This document shows positions 1 through 10,436 of a stretch of 64,000 bases of DNA, in pieces (position 1 is the stretch's first letter; the number at the start of each line of letters is the position of its first letter). Under the pieces are notes generated by a model. It did no database searches. It saw only the letters and a list, made by a program, of their open reading frames with translations, and was not told the DNA's origin. Position numbers and translations under genes: made by a program. Where the stretch lies: positions 1,443,001-1,507,000 of the forward strand of contig NC_009916.1 of the NCBI RefSeq assembly GCF_000002415.2. Direction: 5' to 3'. This DNA is from Plasmodium vivax (taxonomy: Eukaryota > Apicomplexa > Aconoidasida > Haemosporida > Plasmodiidae).

Positions 1-2651
1 CTCATGGATTAGCATTTTCATTACTATGTTCCCCCTAGGGGGGTGCATCGGTTACCTGCTCGCCGTTCTACTCCCCGCGCTGAAGATCAGCATCGCGCAG
101 TACTTCATCGGCTCGGGCACCGTCTTCATGTTTTTCTTCCTCTGCTTCTACCTGTTCGATGAGAACTTGCTGAAGAGGTACGAGGATGAGAAGAGCAGGC
201 GGGAGCAGCAGTCGGGGGGGAAGCCCTCGGAGAAGCCTTCAGAGCAACCTTCAGAGCAACCCTCGAAGCAACCTTCAGAGCAACCCTCGAAGCAACCCTC
301 GAAGCAACCCTCAGAGCAACCCTCGAAGCAACCCTCGAAGCAACCCTCAGAGCAACCCTCAGAGACGCGGGCGGGGAATGCCGGCAGAGACCGAGAGGAG
401 GGGAAGAACCTGAGGAAGTCCGTTAAGGGAGCCGTCCCGTCGAGCGTCGCCAGCCACGGGGCCGCCCACCCGGGAGTCCCTCAGAAAAGCGCCAACGCGA
501 ACAACTCGGCCAACTCGGCCAACTCGACCGCGACCGCGCCCAGGAACAGGGCGCCCAACAAGAACGCGAGCAACAGCAGCTCGGGGAGAGCCGCGCCCGG
601 CGGGCAGTCCCGGCCCGCGGGTGGCAGGAGGCAGAGCAGCAACGCGCAAAGCGGCAACGCGCAGAGTGGCAACACGCAGAGTGGCAACACGCAGAGTGGC
701 AACACGCAGGGTGGTAATACGCAAAGTGGCGGCCCGCAGAGAGGCAACCCGCAGGGGGGTCAGAAGCAGGGGAGCAGCACGCAAAGCAGCAACACGCAGA
801 GTGGCGGCCCGCAAAGCAGCAACACGCAGAGTGCCAAACCGCAGACTGCCAAACCGCAGACTGCCAAACCGCAGACTGCCGAGGGGGGAAGCGGCGAGCG
901 CAAGGCCCTGGAGGAGGGCGTGGAGGCCAGGAAGAGGGGCACCAACAGCAGCTCGGGGATGTACGAAGAGGAAATGATGCACCAGGCAGGCGAGGCAACG
1001 AGCTTCAACAAAACGAGGTCCTTCAACTCGACGCAAAAAAATTACAGCGATTTGAACAGCAACGCATATATAGGCGAAATCGATTTGGAGGCAAACGACG
1101 ATGAAGAGCAGCAAAATATAAGCAACAATAGTTACATTAATAATAATTTAGATAAAATGTATTTGACCAAATCGTTTGGAGATGATGAAGTGTATATGAA
1201 TACAACACAGGAGTCATATGGAAAGGCAAGAAAGGAAAATAAATATTTAGAAATTGAGCTAGATAATTGCATCGAATCTATGGATGAGGAGAAGAACAAT
1301 GAGCACCTCAATTTAGGTCTCCTTGTAAATACTACCCTTACGAATATTAGCTTTCTCATTTTAGTGACCGCGTTAACGGCACACACAGATATGATTCAGT
1401 CCTATTTGGTGTACGGAGCACCCATCCTCTATGCATTAAAGTTATTCCCCTCTTACAAAGCGGCCACGGTGTTTTGTAGCCTGTGTGCTTGTCTCTCCTC
1501 CATCGTGGGAACCTGCCTGGGAGGGTTCCTCATGGATTTCTATAACTTGAACATCCAAAACGTAGATAAGAATTATGAGCATATAAAAAATAATGAAAAG
1601 AAAATTAAAATTTACAGCAAGGACGTTTTGATGTACCAGTACCTGCGAATCATCGGCATCCAGACCTTCATCATTTTGGTGATCGCCAGCTCGCTCGTCA
1701 TGTTAATTCCGTTCATCACCAACACGTACCTCTTCACCTTCGTCATGACGCTCGGCCTGACCTTCCTCTTCTCCGCCATGGTAGGTGCGGCGGAAGGCCT
1801 GCAGTTGAACATACTCAGATGGGCATTCCGCTGGGCATGTTCAGCTGCGTTTGTTCAGCTGACCGATCACGCGGCACCACTTTGCCGCCTACCGCCTACC
1901 GCCTACCCCCACCACTTCACCGCTTACGCATACCGCTTACCGCTCACCGCCTGCCTTTCCCCCCGCAGCCTGGCCACAACATCGGAATCATGGTGTGCGT
2001 GCCGCAGAACATCCGCGCCTTTTCCATTGGAATGTCCTCCTTCATTTCGCATCTGCTCGGGTAGGGACAGCGCACCTGGCTGGGCCGTGACCGCGGCGTA
2101 GCTTTGTTGTTATGAATTTTGTTTGTTTGTTTGTTTTTTGTGTTTTTTTTTTTTTTTTTTTTCCTTTTCACACCGCTTTGCCGCCCCCCCGCAGAGACAT
2201 CCCCTGGACGATCATCATCGGCAAGATTAAGGGAACCCTATCCCCGGACTGCGTCGTGACTAGAAATGTAACGCTGCGTGTGGAGCGGCACGCGTGTGTG
2301 CAATGTGGCTGTTTTTGTGCCATGGGCTGGCCCCAGTGGGACGCCCGCTCACGCCGCCTTCACGTTACTTTATTTTTTACTTTCTTTTTTTTGCTTTCCT
2401 TTTTTGCTTTCCTTTTTTGCTTTCCTCCCCCTCGTACACCATTTCGATTTTTTTTCCCCTCCGCCGCACCCACCCCGCAGGGCGAACTGAGCGAGCGCTG
2501 CTTCCAACAGAGCAGGGGCCTGCGAGTGACTCTCTTCATCATCTGCTCCAAGTCCCTCATCATGGCGGCGGCCAGCTTTCTCCTCAGCGTGTACGCCAAG
2601 AAGAAAATTAGGAGGTACAAGAACAAGCAAGGCCAAGGCACCAAGGCGTGA
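1..2651 (+). CDS. Spinster-like major facilitator superfamily transporter, 5'-partial
   Basis: Partial at the 5' end: the frame is open to the window edge, so the true start lies upstream and the ATG at 26 is internal. Four exons fit GT-AG rules and phases: 1-1780, 1969-2060, 2195-2267 and 2481-2651 (stop TGA 2649-2651). Joined, they give hydrophobic helices at the start, a central low-complexity hydrophilic loop of about 350 residues, then more helices around VTALTAHTDMIQSYLVYGAP and FVMTLGLTFLFSAM, followed by VPQNIRAFSIGMSSFISHLLGD and a lysine-rich tail. The VPxxxRxxxxxxxxxxxHLLGD pattern is typical of Spinster-type MFS carriers (lysosomal lysolipid/sphingolipid transporters in animals). 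Substrate and membrane are not inferable here. The QPS(E/K), GNTQS and KPQTA repeats in the loop are probably fast-evolving. The family assignment is reasonably firm; the substrate is unknown. Confidence 0.8.
232..362 (+). repeat. Coding minisatellite, QPS(E/K) repeat
   Basis: About eleven 12-base units encode QPSE or QPSK in the loop of the transporter. Each unit is a variant of caaccctcgaag or caaccctcagag. Copy number is likely polymorphic. Confidence 0.85.
637..885 (+). repeat. Coding tandem repeats, GN(T/A)QS and KPQTA
   Basis: Units of 15 bases encoding GNTQS or GNAQS (637-725) grade into degenerate GGPQS/SNTQS copies and then 15-base KPQTA units (835-880), all within the transporter's hydrophilic loop. 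Confidence 0.8.
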
Positions 2652-4084
2652 TGGCGAGGGGACCGCGCGCGTGTGCGAAAAGGAAGCAGCAAGTAGGAAG
2701 CAGCAAATAGGAAAGCTGGAACGGACGCAGAGAATGACAGATTGATGGATCGATCGACCGGCAGACAGACAGATGGCAAGACCAACGGATTGATGCCCCT
2801 TTTTCCCCCCGCCTTCGCGTGACCCCTCTTTAATTTTTTAACTTTAATAATTATTTTGTACCGTTATCCGATGCTCCTTTTCACCTTCTTTCAATTTTTA
2901 GCGGATGGCGGTTGCAGTGTGCGTGCCCACCATCGCCGCTACTACGCCGCTACAACACCGCTGCTACATCTCCGCAAGTGCCTCCCCACCTACGCCCCCT
3001 TCAATTGTACCCGCTTCCACTCCGGTGAATTCCCTATATGCTCATGCTCCTTTTTTTTTCCCTCTCCGCTGTCCATGTCAGGTGGGGTTATGCTGTGCGT
3101 GTGTATCTGTATGTGTGTGTACCGGCGTGGGTGCCCACGTCGGCCACGCGCCCCCACCCACCCCCGTGTGTGTGTTTGCCCGCATATGCATGTGCTCGCG
3201 CGTAGGCATGTCGCACACAGCTTCAGATTTATGTTCGCATGTAACTGCACATATTCTTTCGACCATCTTTTGCAGCCACCTTTTGCAAATCTTTTTTGCC
3301 TCGTTTTTTCTTTTTTTCTCCCCCCCCCTGTTGTGTGTGATTTAAAAATTTTTTTAGTTTTTTAAAAATTAATTTAAGCCACTTTAAAGCCAATTTTAAA
3401 AATTTTGGCGGCATATTCGGCCCATCTTAAGATAGCTCCCCCGTTTGGTTTTTTTTTTATTTATTTTATTATTTTTTCTCTCCAACGTGGGTGACCCCAA
3501 TTGTTGCTGCGCGAAAATGAGAAGCTGCCCCTTCAGGCGAGTTGCGCAGGTGACGTTGAGAAGTTAAAAATTCCCATCGTGTTGCTCCTCCGTCGTCGCT
3601 TTTTTTTTTTTTGTTCCATTTGGGCTTATTTTGGATTCCTTTCCCGTTTGTTACTTCTTCCCGTTTGTTACTTCTTCCGGTTTGCTACTTCTTCCCGTTT
3701 GTTACTTCTTCCGGTTTGCTACTTCTTCCCGTTTGCTACTTCTTCCCGTTTGCCGCTCCTTCCCTGAGAGGGCAAACTCGAAGTTCCTTCCGCAGGGTTT
3801 CCCCCCCAATGCCGACGTTGCTTTTAATTTTTTAAAGGGCACAGGGGAGAGGCGCACTTTGTGGATTTTTCCCTCGAGGGTGACTTGGCCAAAGGGAGAA
3901 GGAAGCCCTCCCAGTTGGCAGAGGCATATGAGTTATACGTTCCACCCGTTTACGCGTATGCGGCGAGGCGAAGCAGCGATGAGGAGCGAAGAGGCACGCA
4001 TGGGCGCGCCAGCAGTGGAAGCAACGCGCAGGAGCAGCGACGGTGAAGACGACGTGGTGACAGCGAAGGGGTGAAAAAAGAAAA
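2652..4084. other. Intergenic region between transporter and NAR1
   Basis: No gene recognised. It holds the 3' flank of the transporter, T-rich and homopolymer tracts (for example 3600-3612), GT/CA-rich sequence near 3100-3200 and a 17-base minisatellite. The open frames seen here lack coding character. Confidence 0.6.
3643..3761. repeat. 17-base minisatellite, seven units
   Basis: Seven consecutive 17-base units of the form ccSgtttgYtacttctt, alternating cccgtttgttacttctt with ccggtttgctacttctt, about 320 bases before the NAR1 start. The last unit is degenerate. Confidence 0.9.
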
Positions 4085-6481
4085 ATGTTTTCCAACGCGA
4101 TAAAGCTAGAAAACCTGAACGACTACTACAACGAGGAGGAGGAATGCATCAAGCCGTTTCTATACAAGTCGCAAGTTGCGAATGAGGATGACCTGAGTGA
4201 GCCAAACTTAATAAACATAAAAAAGAAGAGTAAAGAGAAAAAAAAAAAGGAAAGGGGAGAAATATCTCTGACTGACTGCTTAGCCTGCAGTGGATGCGTC
4301 ACAAATGAAGAGACCAATTTTCTTAGAAACCAAAATGCAGTCGAAATTTTAAACCAAATTAGGAAAAAAAAAATTAACATCATTTCGTTGTCTCTGCAAA
4401 GCATCACGGCTTTGTCTGTACATTACAACTTACCCATTCAGAGGACACAGAAGAAGTTGTGCTTTTTATTAAAATCGCTGGGCTTCGATTATGTGTATGA
4501 CTCCTCCCTCAGCGAGCTGATAGCCCTGAATGAGAGCAAGCGAGAGTTTATCAGCCACTTTGTGGAGGCCACGAAAACAGCGCAGCAAAGCGGGCACTAC
4601 CAAAACGGTGCCGATGATATCTTGGGGGGTAAGAGGGACCACCGCCTGAAGTCCAAACGGGGAAGCAAAACTGAGCTGAGGGGGGGCAACCATGCCGCTG
4701 CCTACACACGGGAGGGGAAGAGCTCCCTCCCCCTGATTTGCTCCCACTGCAGTGGCACCGTTATATATGGCGAGAAGAATTTCGATGAAGAAGAGATAAA
4801 CTCATTTAGCAAGGTAAAGTCCAGTCAAGACATCCAGGGAATTATCTTAAAAATTCTACACCTCCAGAAGAGCGTGCATGTGACTCTGCCCCTGCTGGAA
4901 AGCCCCCCCCCGCTGAGGAGCTTTTTCAATTGGTACTGCACATACGGGTTGGAGTTCTGGGCCGTTTGCAGGAAGCACCATCGGAGGAACCACGGCCTTT
5001 TGCGACCGGGCCCAGTTGGCCAAGAAGGCAGCAAACGCGGCGGAAGAGGCGGAAGTAGCGGAAACGGTGTGACCGCCACCCCCCCAACGATCTACGACAT
5101 CAACCACGTGTACCTGCTCTACTGCTTCGACAAAAAATTGGAGGCGCACAGAAGTAACCTCCCCCAACAGAATTCCCTAAACGAGAATATGCTTGCCTAC
5201 CTGGCGCATGTCTCTCCTCGGACGATCGACCCGATGAGGGACACACCGAACGCAGACCAACAGAAGAGGAACTTCCACTGCGTCGATGCTGTGCTGACCA
5301 CCGTGGAGCTCGTCGAGCTGATAAACAACACGGAAATTGATTTTGCCTCTCTGCCGGAGATGCCAATTGACAGTGTGTACGACCTTTTGCGGGCCGCCAT
5401 GAGGGGGGTGCACGCAGATAGGACGAAAAGAAACCCCCACGAAGCTGCCGCGGAGGAGACGCCGCCCACGACACACGTCGAACGAACTGCCCCCCCCAGC
5501 CTTCACGAACTGAGCGAAATTTACGACCACCTTGCCGAATACACACTTCGGTGCGGCAACAGAAATAACATTTCGATGGGCTACGGGGAGGAGATGTTCA
5601 AATATGTGTGCAGAGAGGTGTTCAATTTTGAGGTGGACGAGAGGGAGTTCCACCTCCAGTACCACGACATAGTGGTGTTGTCCCTGCTGCAGGGCAGCCA
5701 CTGCGTTTTCCGGGTGATCCTGTCCTACGGCTTTAAGAGCATGTACAGCGTCGTCCGGAAGGTGAAGGAGGGCAAGAGCGGGCGCGCACCGGGGAGAAGT
5801 TCACCAGGAAGAAGCTTGCAAAGGAAAAGCTCACCAGGGAGAACCCCCCCGCCGAGTGGTACACCGCCCAACCCCCCAGGCGAGGCCAACAAATACGACG
5901 TGGAAATTACCTACAATCTGCACTTCACAGGAAGAATCGACTACATCGAATTGATGGCCTGCGAAAAGGGTTGCCTCTTCGGATGCGCCCAGAACATTTT
6001 TTCCGAACCTGTCCATAGGCGCACCCCCTGCCTATGCTACAACTCTCGCATTTTTAAAAAAATCGCTCAGCAGGAGGTTATTGAAAATTTCGACTTCCTC
6101 CGTTCAGATGGAAGGAGCGATGCGCAGGGGGGACAAGCGGGAGACGAAACGGGAGGCATTCTGTGTGCCAGCGAAAAGCACACACGGTGTGAAGACCACA
6201 TGCAGGATGCAGACGCCTCTTCGATTAACCAAGGGGAGACACAAACAGGTTATGAACTGTTTAATCAGCCAAAAGTGGACACAGAAAAGTTGTTTCAAAA
6301 AATGTATGACACTATGCATAGTGACCAATTCACGGTGTATGTCAATTCGAGCAAATGCGATGGGGATATAAGTGTCAACTCGTTTTTAAAAAACATCGGC
6401 AAATTTTTCAACACGGAAACGTTCCACATTTTGGGGAGTTCCTTTTCGTCCAAGAAGAAGGTAGACATTATCAATTGGTGA
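4085..6481 (+). CDS. NAR1: Cytosolic Fe-S cluster assembly factor NAR1 (iron-only hydrogenase-like)
   Basis: Single exon, 798 residues, ATG preceded by an A-rich leader. It is related to [FeFe]-hydrogenases but acts in the cytosolic iron-sulfur assembly (CIA) machinery. Visible hallmarks: N-terminal C21 plus C65, C68 and C71 in SLTDCLACSGC (the N-terminal 4Fe-4S site); ICSHCSGTVIYGEK in place of the usual SSCPGW-xCYAEK region; LLYCFDKKLEAHR followed by DAVLTTVELVELI (family: PCxDKKLEA...DCVLTTxEL); and near the C-terminus MACEKGCLFGCAQ (family: MACPSGCLNGGGQ). Together these supply the C-terminal cluster cysteines. Family members are usually about 450-500 residues; the excess here is low-complexity inserts, such as RAPGRSSPGRSLQRKSSPGR near 570-590. 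Expected partners are the other CIA proteins, none of which is in the window. Confidence 0.9.
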   Translation: MFSNAIKLENLNDYYNEEEECIKPFLYKSQVANEDDLSEPNLINIKKKSKEKKKKERGEISLTDCLACSGCVTNEETNFLRNQNAVEILNQIRKKKINIISLSLQSITALSVHYNLPIQRTQKKLCFLLKSLGFDYVYDSSLSELIALNESKREFISHFVEATKTAQQSGHYQNGADDILGGKRDHRLKSKRGSKTELRGGNHAAAYTREGKSSLPLICSHCSGTVIYGEKNFDEEEINSFSKVKSSQDIQGIILKILHLQKSVHVTLPLLESPPPLRSFFNWYCTYGLEFWAVCRKHHRRNHGLLRPGPVGQEGSKRGGRGGSSGNGVTATPPTIYDINHVYLLYCFDKKLEAHRSNLPQQNSLNENMLAYLAHVSPRTIDPMRDTPNADQQKRNFHCVDAVLTTVELVELINNTEIDFASLPEMPIDSVYDLLRAAMRGVHADRTKRNPHEAAAEETPPTTHVERTAPPSLHELSEIYDHLAEYTLRCGNRNNISMGYGEEMFKYVCREVFNFEVDEREFHLQYHDIVVLSLLQGSHCVFRVILSYGFKSMYSVVRKVKEGKSGRAPGRSSPGRSLQRKSSPGRTPPPSGTPPNPPGEANKYDVEITYNLHFTGRIDYIELMACEKGCLFGCAQNIFSEPVHRRTPCLCYNSRIFKKIAQQEVIENFDFLRSDGRSDAQGGQAGDETGGILCASEKHTRCEDHMQDADASSINQGETQTGYELFNQPKVDTEKLFQKMYDTMHSDQFTVYVNSSKCDGDISVNSFLKNIGKFFNTETFHILGSSFSSKKKVDIINW

Positions 6482-7493
6482 GTGCAGCGCGGAGGGGTTG
6501 ACTCCCCATTTTGTTACGCCACCGTCGTGGAGCAGGCGCACACAGCAGCTGACGAAAAAAAACAAAAAAAATAACAAGTATATATGTCCCCCTTCCAGAC
6601 ACTTTTCTCCTCCTTGCATTCCTGCCCGACTGCGAACCGGGGCTGCGTTTCTCCGGCCCATTGAGAATTTCCGTTTGTCTGAAAGTGGAGGGGATACTTT
6701 ACATCCCAGGAGGGACGCCGCTTATTCGTGCGCGGGCGTACGTACGCCCATTTCGCGTGTATTCCCATGTGCACACATTTGCGTGTGCCGCGAACCTCCA
6801 CAAACGTCTGTTAACATCCCAAAAGTGTTAAGTCACTAAGGGGAGGTTCATCCAAAACGTGCGAGACGTAACCTTATTTAAAAGGGAGTGTCTTCCTTCA
6901 TAGGGGCATTTCTTTTTTTTTGCTTTTTTTTGCAATTTTTTGTTTTTCAATTTTGTAACATTTTGCCTGACCCGTTCATGCGGATTTGTCCAAATAGGCG
7001 CAGAAATGGCGCATTTTTTTTTTTTTTTTTTTTTTTTGTGCATGCATCCAGTGCTGCTTCGCCGTTTAGCCGTTGCAACTTCGCAATTTTTGAAAACTAA
7101 TGTGACAACCATGTTGTTAGCGTAGCCCTCGCATGAGGTTTAAAAACTGCCGCAAAGTGTGCGCGCGTCAGTGTATTTTTCCTTGGGAGACTTGGCGCGC
7201 CTGTGTGCAAGTTCTCCCCACGTTGGAGCAAAGGCAGCGCGGAAGGGAGCCCGCGTTCGCCCTGCACACCATCCGAGAAGGCAAACGCAGCGGCATCGGT
7301 AGAGGCGGGGGCAACACATTTGCACAGCAGCGTTAGCAACTCCGTGTTGAAGGAGTTTCCGTTTGTGCGTCAGGACTAGTTAGCCCCCTCTACGACGCTT
7401 TAAAACGTTCCGCTTTTTTTTTCTTTTTTTTTGTCTCACTTGAGTTGTCAAGCGGTTCGCCCAGGTGGGCAATACGAGAGTGTCAGTACCCCC
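6482..7493. other. Intergenic region upstream of the filamin-like gene
   Basis: No gene recognised. Contains long T-runs (7014-7037), one copy of a cctgacccgttcat element (6966-6979) that recurs elsewhere in the window, and T-rich sequence immediately before the next gene. Confidence 0.55.
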
Positions 7494-7619
7494 ATGAAGG
7501 AAGCTAACCATATGAAGGAAGCTAACCATATGAAGGAAGCTAACCATATGAAGACTGCTACCCACATGAAGACTGCTACCCACATGAAGACTGCTACCCA
7601 CATGAAGACTGCTACCCCC
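7494..7619 (+). repeat. 18-base tandem repeat spanning the start codon
   Basis: Seven 18-base units: three of atgaaggaagctaaccat, then four of atgaagactgctacccac with the last one degenerate. Each unit supplies an in-frame ATG of the filamin-like gene. Confidence 0.95.
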
Positions 7620-10199
7620 GTGAGGGCTTCTAACCCAGTGATGGCTTCCACCCCCCTGCGCAGGCTGAACGACATGCTCAAGTGCGACCCCGCGAAGAAA
7701 CACAGGGGCAAAAGCAAAGCGCGCGAGCGGCACGCAGAGAGGGAAGTGAACGAGGAGTACCTGAGCAGAACAAAGCAGATTGGCCGCAAGTACATCCAAC
7801 AGGTGATGAGCGAGTGGGGCGCGGACGACATTACAGATAACTGGGAGGGTTTCCCCACAGGAGAAATGCCAAATGAAATGAAGCCATCCCCCAGTATGCG
7901 GAACGAAAAAAAGGACATCGAATTTACGCCTATGTCTAACGCAGAAATAGACCCCGTGGCGTGCAAGGTGAAGGGAGGAAATTTGTACGAAGGTACAGCG
8001 GGGGTACTCAACGAAGTGGTAATCGAGACGGTCAGCAAAACGGGGGAATGCATCTACGTGGAGAATTACACATTTGAAGCGTACGTGAAGGAGAGGGATA
8101 AGGTGGACCAGCTGAATTACCAAAGGGAGCACACACAAGAGGAGGAAGAAGAAGAAGGAGGAGACAACCGATGTGACTTGTACATGCGAAATGCTCTGTA
8201 TAACAAATTCCAAAGGGAAAAACATCAGACGGTAATTAACTCGGATCATAATAGGTACAATATTAATGCCAACTTTTCGAATTACAAACATGTGGGGTGT
8301 GAAGAGGGGGAAGAAGCGCCTCTTTGGGGAGGCACAAAAGGGGATGGGCCCCATCTCATTGGTGCTACTGAGGGGAAGGGGAGGCGAAGAGGCTCTCCTT
8401 GTCATTCCCCTACTAGGTATCGCGGTAGGGAGCAAAGGGGAAGACAAAACACACTCATGGGAGGACCCCCCCCTCATGAAAAGAACGCCATAGAGAACCA
8501 AACAATGAGAGAAGGATACACGTTCGAGGCCGAGCTGTACGATGGAGAAAAAATGAAACTGGTGCAGAACAGCTTCAAGTGCAACGTTAGCGATTTGAAA
8601 AATGGGACCTACGTCGTGACGTATAACTTGGGACGGTGCGGCTACTACTACCTGTCTCTATTTTGCAAAAAAAAGAGCGTCGGGAATTCCCCCTACCTCA
8701 TTTGCATAAAGCCGAACGTGGCGTACGCCCCCAACTGTGTGGTGTACAAACGGGTGAGCGGTGGGAGGGTCTTCCCGGCGATCAAACGGGGGGCAGGAAA
8801 AAGAGGCCGAAGGTTACCCCCGCGTGGGGGGTGCAGCCGCGTCTACAGCGATTCCCTGCGCGCGACCTCGTTTGACTTGGCCCACTCCGATTTGTGCGAA
8901 TCGAGCGGTGACAGCGGCGGTGATAGCGGCGGTGGCAGCGGTAGTGATAGCGATAGCGGCGGCGGTTCCTCCTCGGAGGGGCTCCTGTCCGAGAGCGAGC
9001 GACCGCACCACTGGGGAGAAGGCGGAGGCGACCCCCCCATGCACATTTTGAAATGCGACCCCGGCAGCGACGACGACACGCACAAGCAGTACGGTAACTT
9101 CTTCATCCAAAGCTACGACGCCTACAGGAACGCCATCCCCGAAGGAGGCGACTCGTTTGAAGCGCATGGTCTCGGCGGAGTTCAAATCGTTAGGGTGGAT
9201 GACCTGCACAATGGCTCGTATGAAGTTATATACACCTACAAAGGTGCAAGAAGTGTAGCAGGTGGAGGGGGAGGCGCCACCCCCTATAGACAAATAAACG
9301 TGACGCTAAACGGAAGGCACGTGAAGGGCTCCCCCTTTATAATTGTACACAAAAAGGACAAACAAATGGGCTACTTACAAAGAATAAAAAATTTACTACC
9401 CATAGATGAAGTGAACCCAGTGGACCCTCTACACAGTCTGCACAGCGTAATGAAGTCGTATCTATATGTGAAGGAGACATACCTGGAGGGGAGGAAAAAA
9501 AAATATTTTATGCAACTGAGTCCGTACTATGAAAAGGGAGAACTTAACAGATTACTTCGCAAAGTAGATCCCAAGCTGGTGTCCCTCATGTCGATCCCGT
9601 TGCAGCAGCAGCTGCTTACCCATGTGAAGCTTCTGAATAATGATAGTAAAATTGCCAAGTTGAAGGAGGTCCTCTTTAAAGAGCTTCTAATCACCCTGGG
9701 GAAGATGGTCAGCTGCGCAAACAGCTACTTTGACGATTTGGAGAAGGACAAAGCTAGTCTCCTGCAGGACAGACGCACACAAGATGTGAGCATCCGGGAA
9801 GCTAACGCCATGTACCAATCATTAAAGGAAAAAACTATCCACTCGTTGCCTTTTGACTTTTCCATTAAGGATATGAAGCTGTATGAACAGAAGTTGGCTC
9901 TTAAGAAGAAGGAGCTGCTGGAGAAGCAGACCGAGCTGGTAAACAGATATAACTCAATCAAATGCAAGGAGAAGAAATTTTACCAGGACAGGGAGGAGAT
10001 CACTAACCAGCTGACGCAGAAGTATGAAGTGCACCAGGCCATCTACGAACATTCGCAGAGGGCGCTGGTACACACCAACAGCGCTTTGAAGAAAATCACC
10101 ATCGGCAATATTAAGCGGAACTGCTCCGCGGAGAGAGCTGTGCTGGGTGGGAAGGGGGGCCCCGACGAGGCCGCGGAGGGGTTGAAGCGGCTGCTATAG
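7494..10199 (+). CDS. Filamin-repeat and coiled-coil protein
   Basis: Single exon. The first ATG in frame is 7494; upstream the frame continues open without an ATG. About 901 residues. The first 42 residues are seven copies of MK(E/T)A(N/T)H, so seven ATGs lie in frame and the true start is uncertain. Immunoglobulin-like filamin/ABP280 repeats are suggested by ACKVKGGNLYEGTAGVLNEV, DLKNGTYVVTYNLGRCGYYY followed by SVGNSPYLICIKP, and DDLHNGSYEVIYTYKG followed by VTLNGRHVKGSPFIIVHKK; the [DL]xNGTYxVxY...GSPF pattern is the family signature. A low-complexity G/S/D insert splits the second and third repeats. The last 250 residues are K/E/Q-rich and likely coiled coil. A structural or adaptor role is inferred; no actin-binding CH domain is visible. 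Confidence 0.7.
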   Translation: MKEANHMKEANHMKEANHMKTATHMKTATHMKTATHMKTATPVRASNPVMASTPLRRLNDMLKCDPAKKHRGKSKARERHAEREVNEEYLSRTKQIGRKYIQQVMSEWGADDITDNWEGFPTGEMPNEMKPSPSMRNEKKDIEFTPMSNAEIDPVACKVKGGNLYEGTAGVLNEVVIETVSKTGECIYVENYTFEAYVKERDKVDQLNYQREHTQEEEEEEGGDNRCDLYMRNALYNKFQREKHQTVINSDHNRYNINANFSNYKHVGCEEGEEAPLWGGTKGDGPHLIGATEGKGRRRGSPCHSPTRYRGREQRGRQNTLMGGPPPHEKNAIENQTMREGYTFEAELYDGEKMKLVQNSFKCNVSDLKNGTYVVTYNLGRCGYYYLSLFCKKKSVGNSPYLICIKPNVAYAPNCVVYKRVSGGRVFPAIKRGAGKRGRRLPPRGGCSRVYSDSLRATSFDLAHSDLCESSGDSGGDSGGGSGSDSDSGGGSSSEGLLSESERPHHWGEGGGDPPMHILKCDPGSDDDTHKQYGNFFIQSYDAYRNAIPEGGDSFEAHGLGGVQIVRVDDLHNGSYEVIYTYKGARSVAGGGGGATPYRQINVTLNGRHVKGSPFIIVHKKDKQMGYLQRIKNLLPIDEVNPVDPLHSLHSVMKSYLYVKETYLEGRKKKYFMQLSPYYEKGELNRLLRKVDPKLVSLMSIPLQQQLLTHVKLLNNDSKIAKLKEVLFKELLITLGKMVSCANSYFDDLEKDKASLLQDRRTQDVSIREANAMYQSLKEKTIHSLPFDFSIKDMKLYEQKLALKKKELLEKQTELVNRYNSIKCKEKKFYQDREEITNQLTQKYEVHQAIYEHSQRALVHTNSALKKITIGNIKRNCSAERAVLGGKGGPDEAAEGLKRLL

Positions 10200-10436
10200 T
10201 GAGGGGGGTAGCAGTATGCCTTCTCCGGAGTGCCGCTTTACTGAGGGTTTTTTCCCCAAAAAAAAAAAAAAAATAAAATAATATAAGTAAGGCTAAACTG
10301 GGCTGGTGAGGCTTCCACACAGGGGTACGCCACAACTGCCCCTGCTTACCCTCGCGGCGTCGCTCCGCAGGGCACTCACACACTATGCGCGTCGACAAAA
10401 GTGGGGACGCTTCGCTGGTGAGGCGCTCCGCTGCTC

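Noticed and set aside
7380..8501. 373-codon open frame on the minus strand opposite the filamin-like gene
   Set aside because: It is the shadow of the tandem repeat and GC-biased codons of the real gene; the translation is repetitive and shows no domain.
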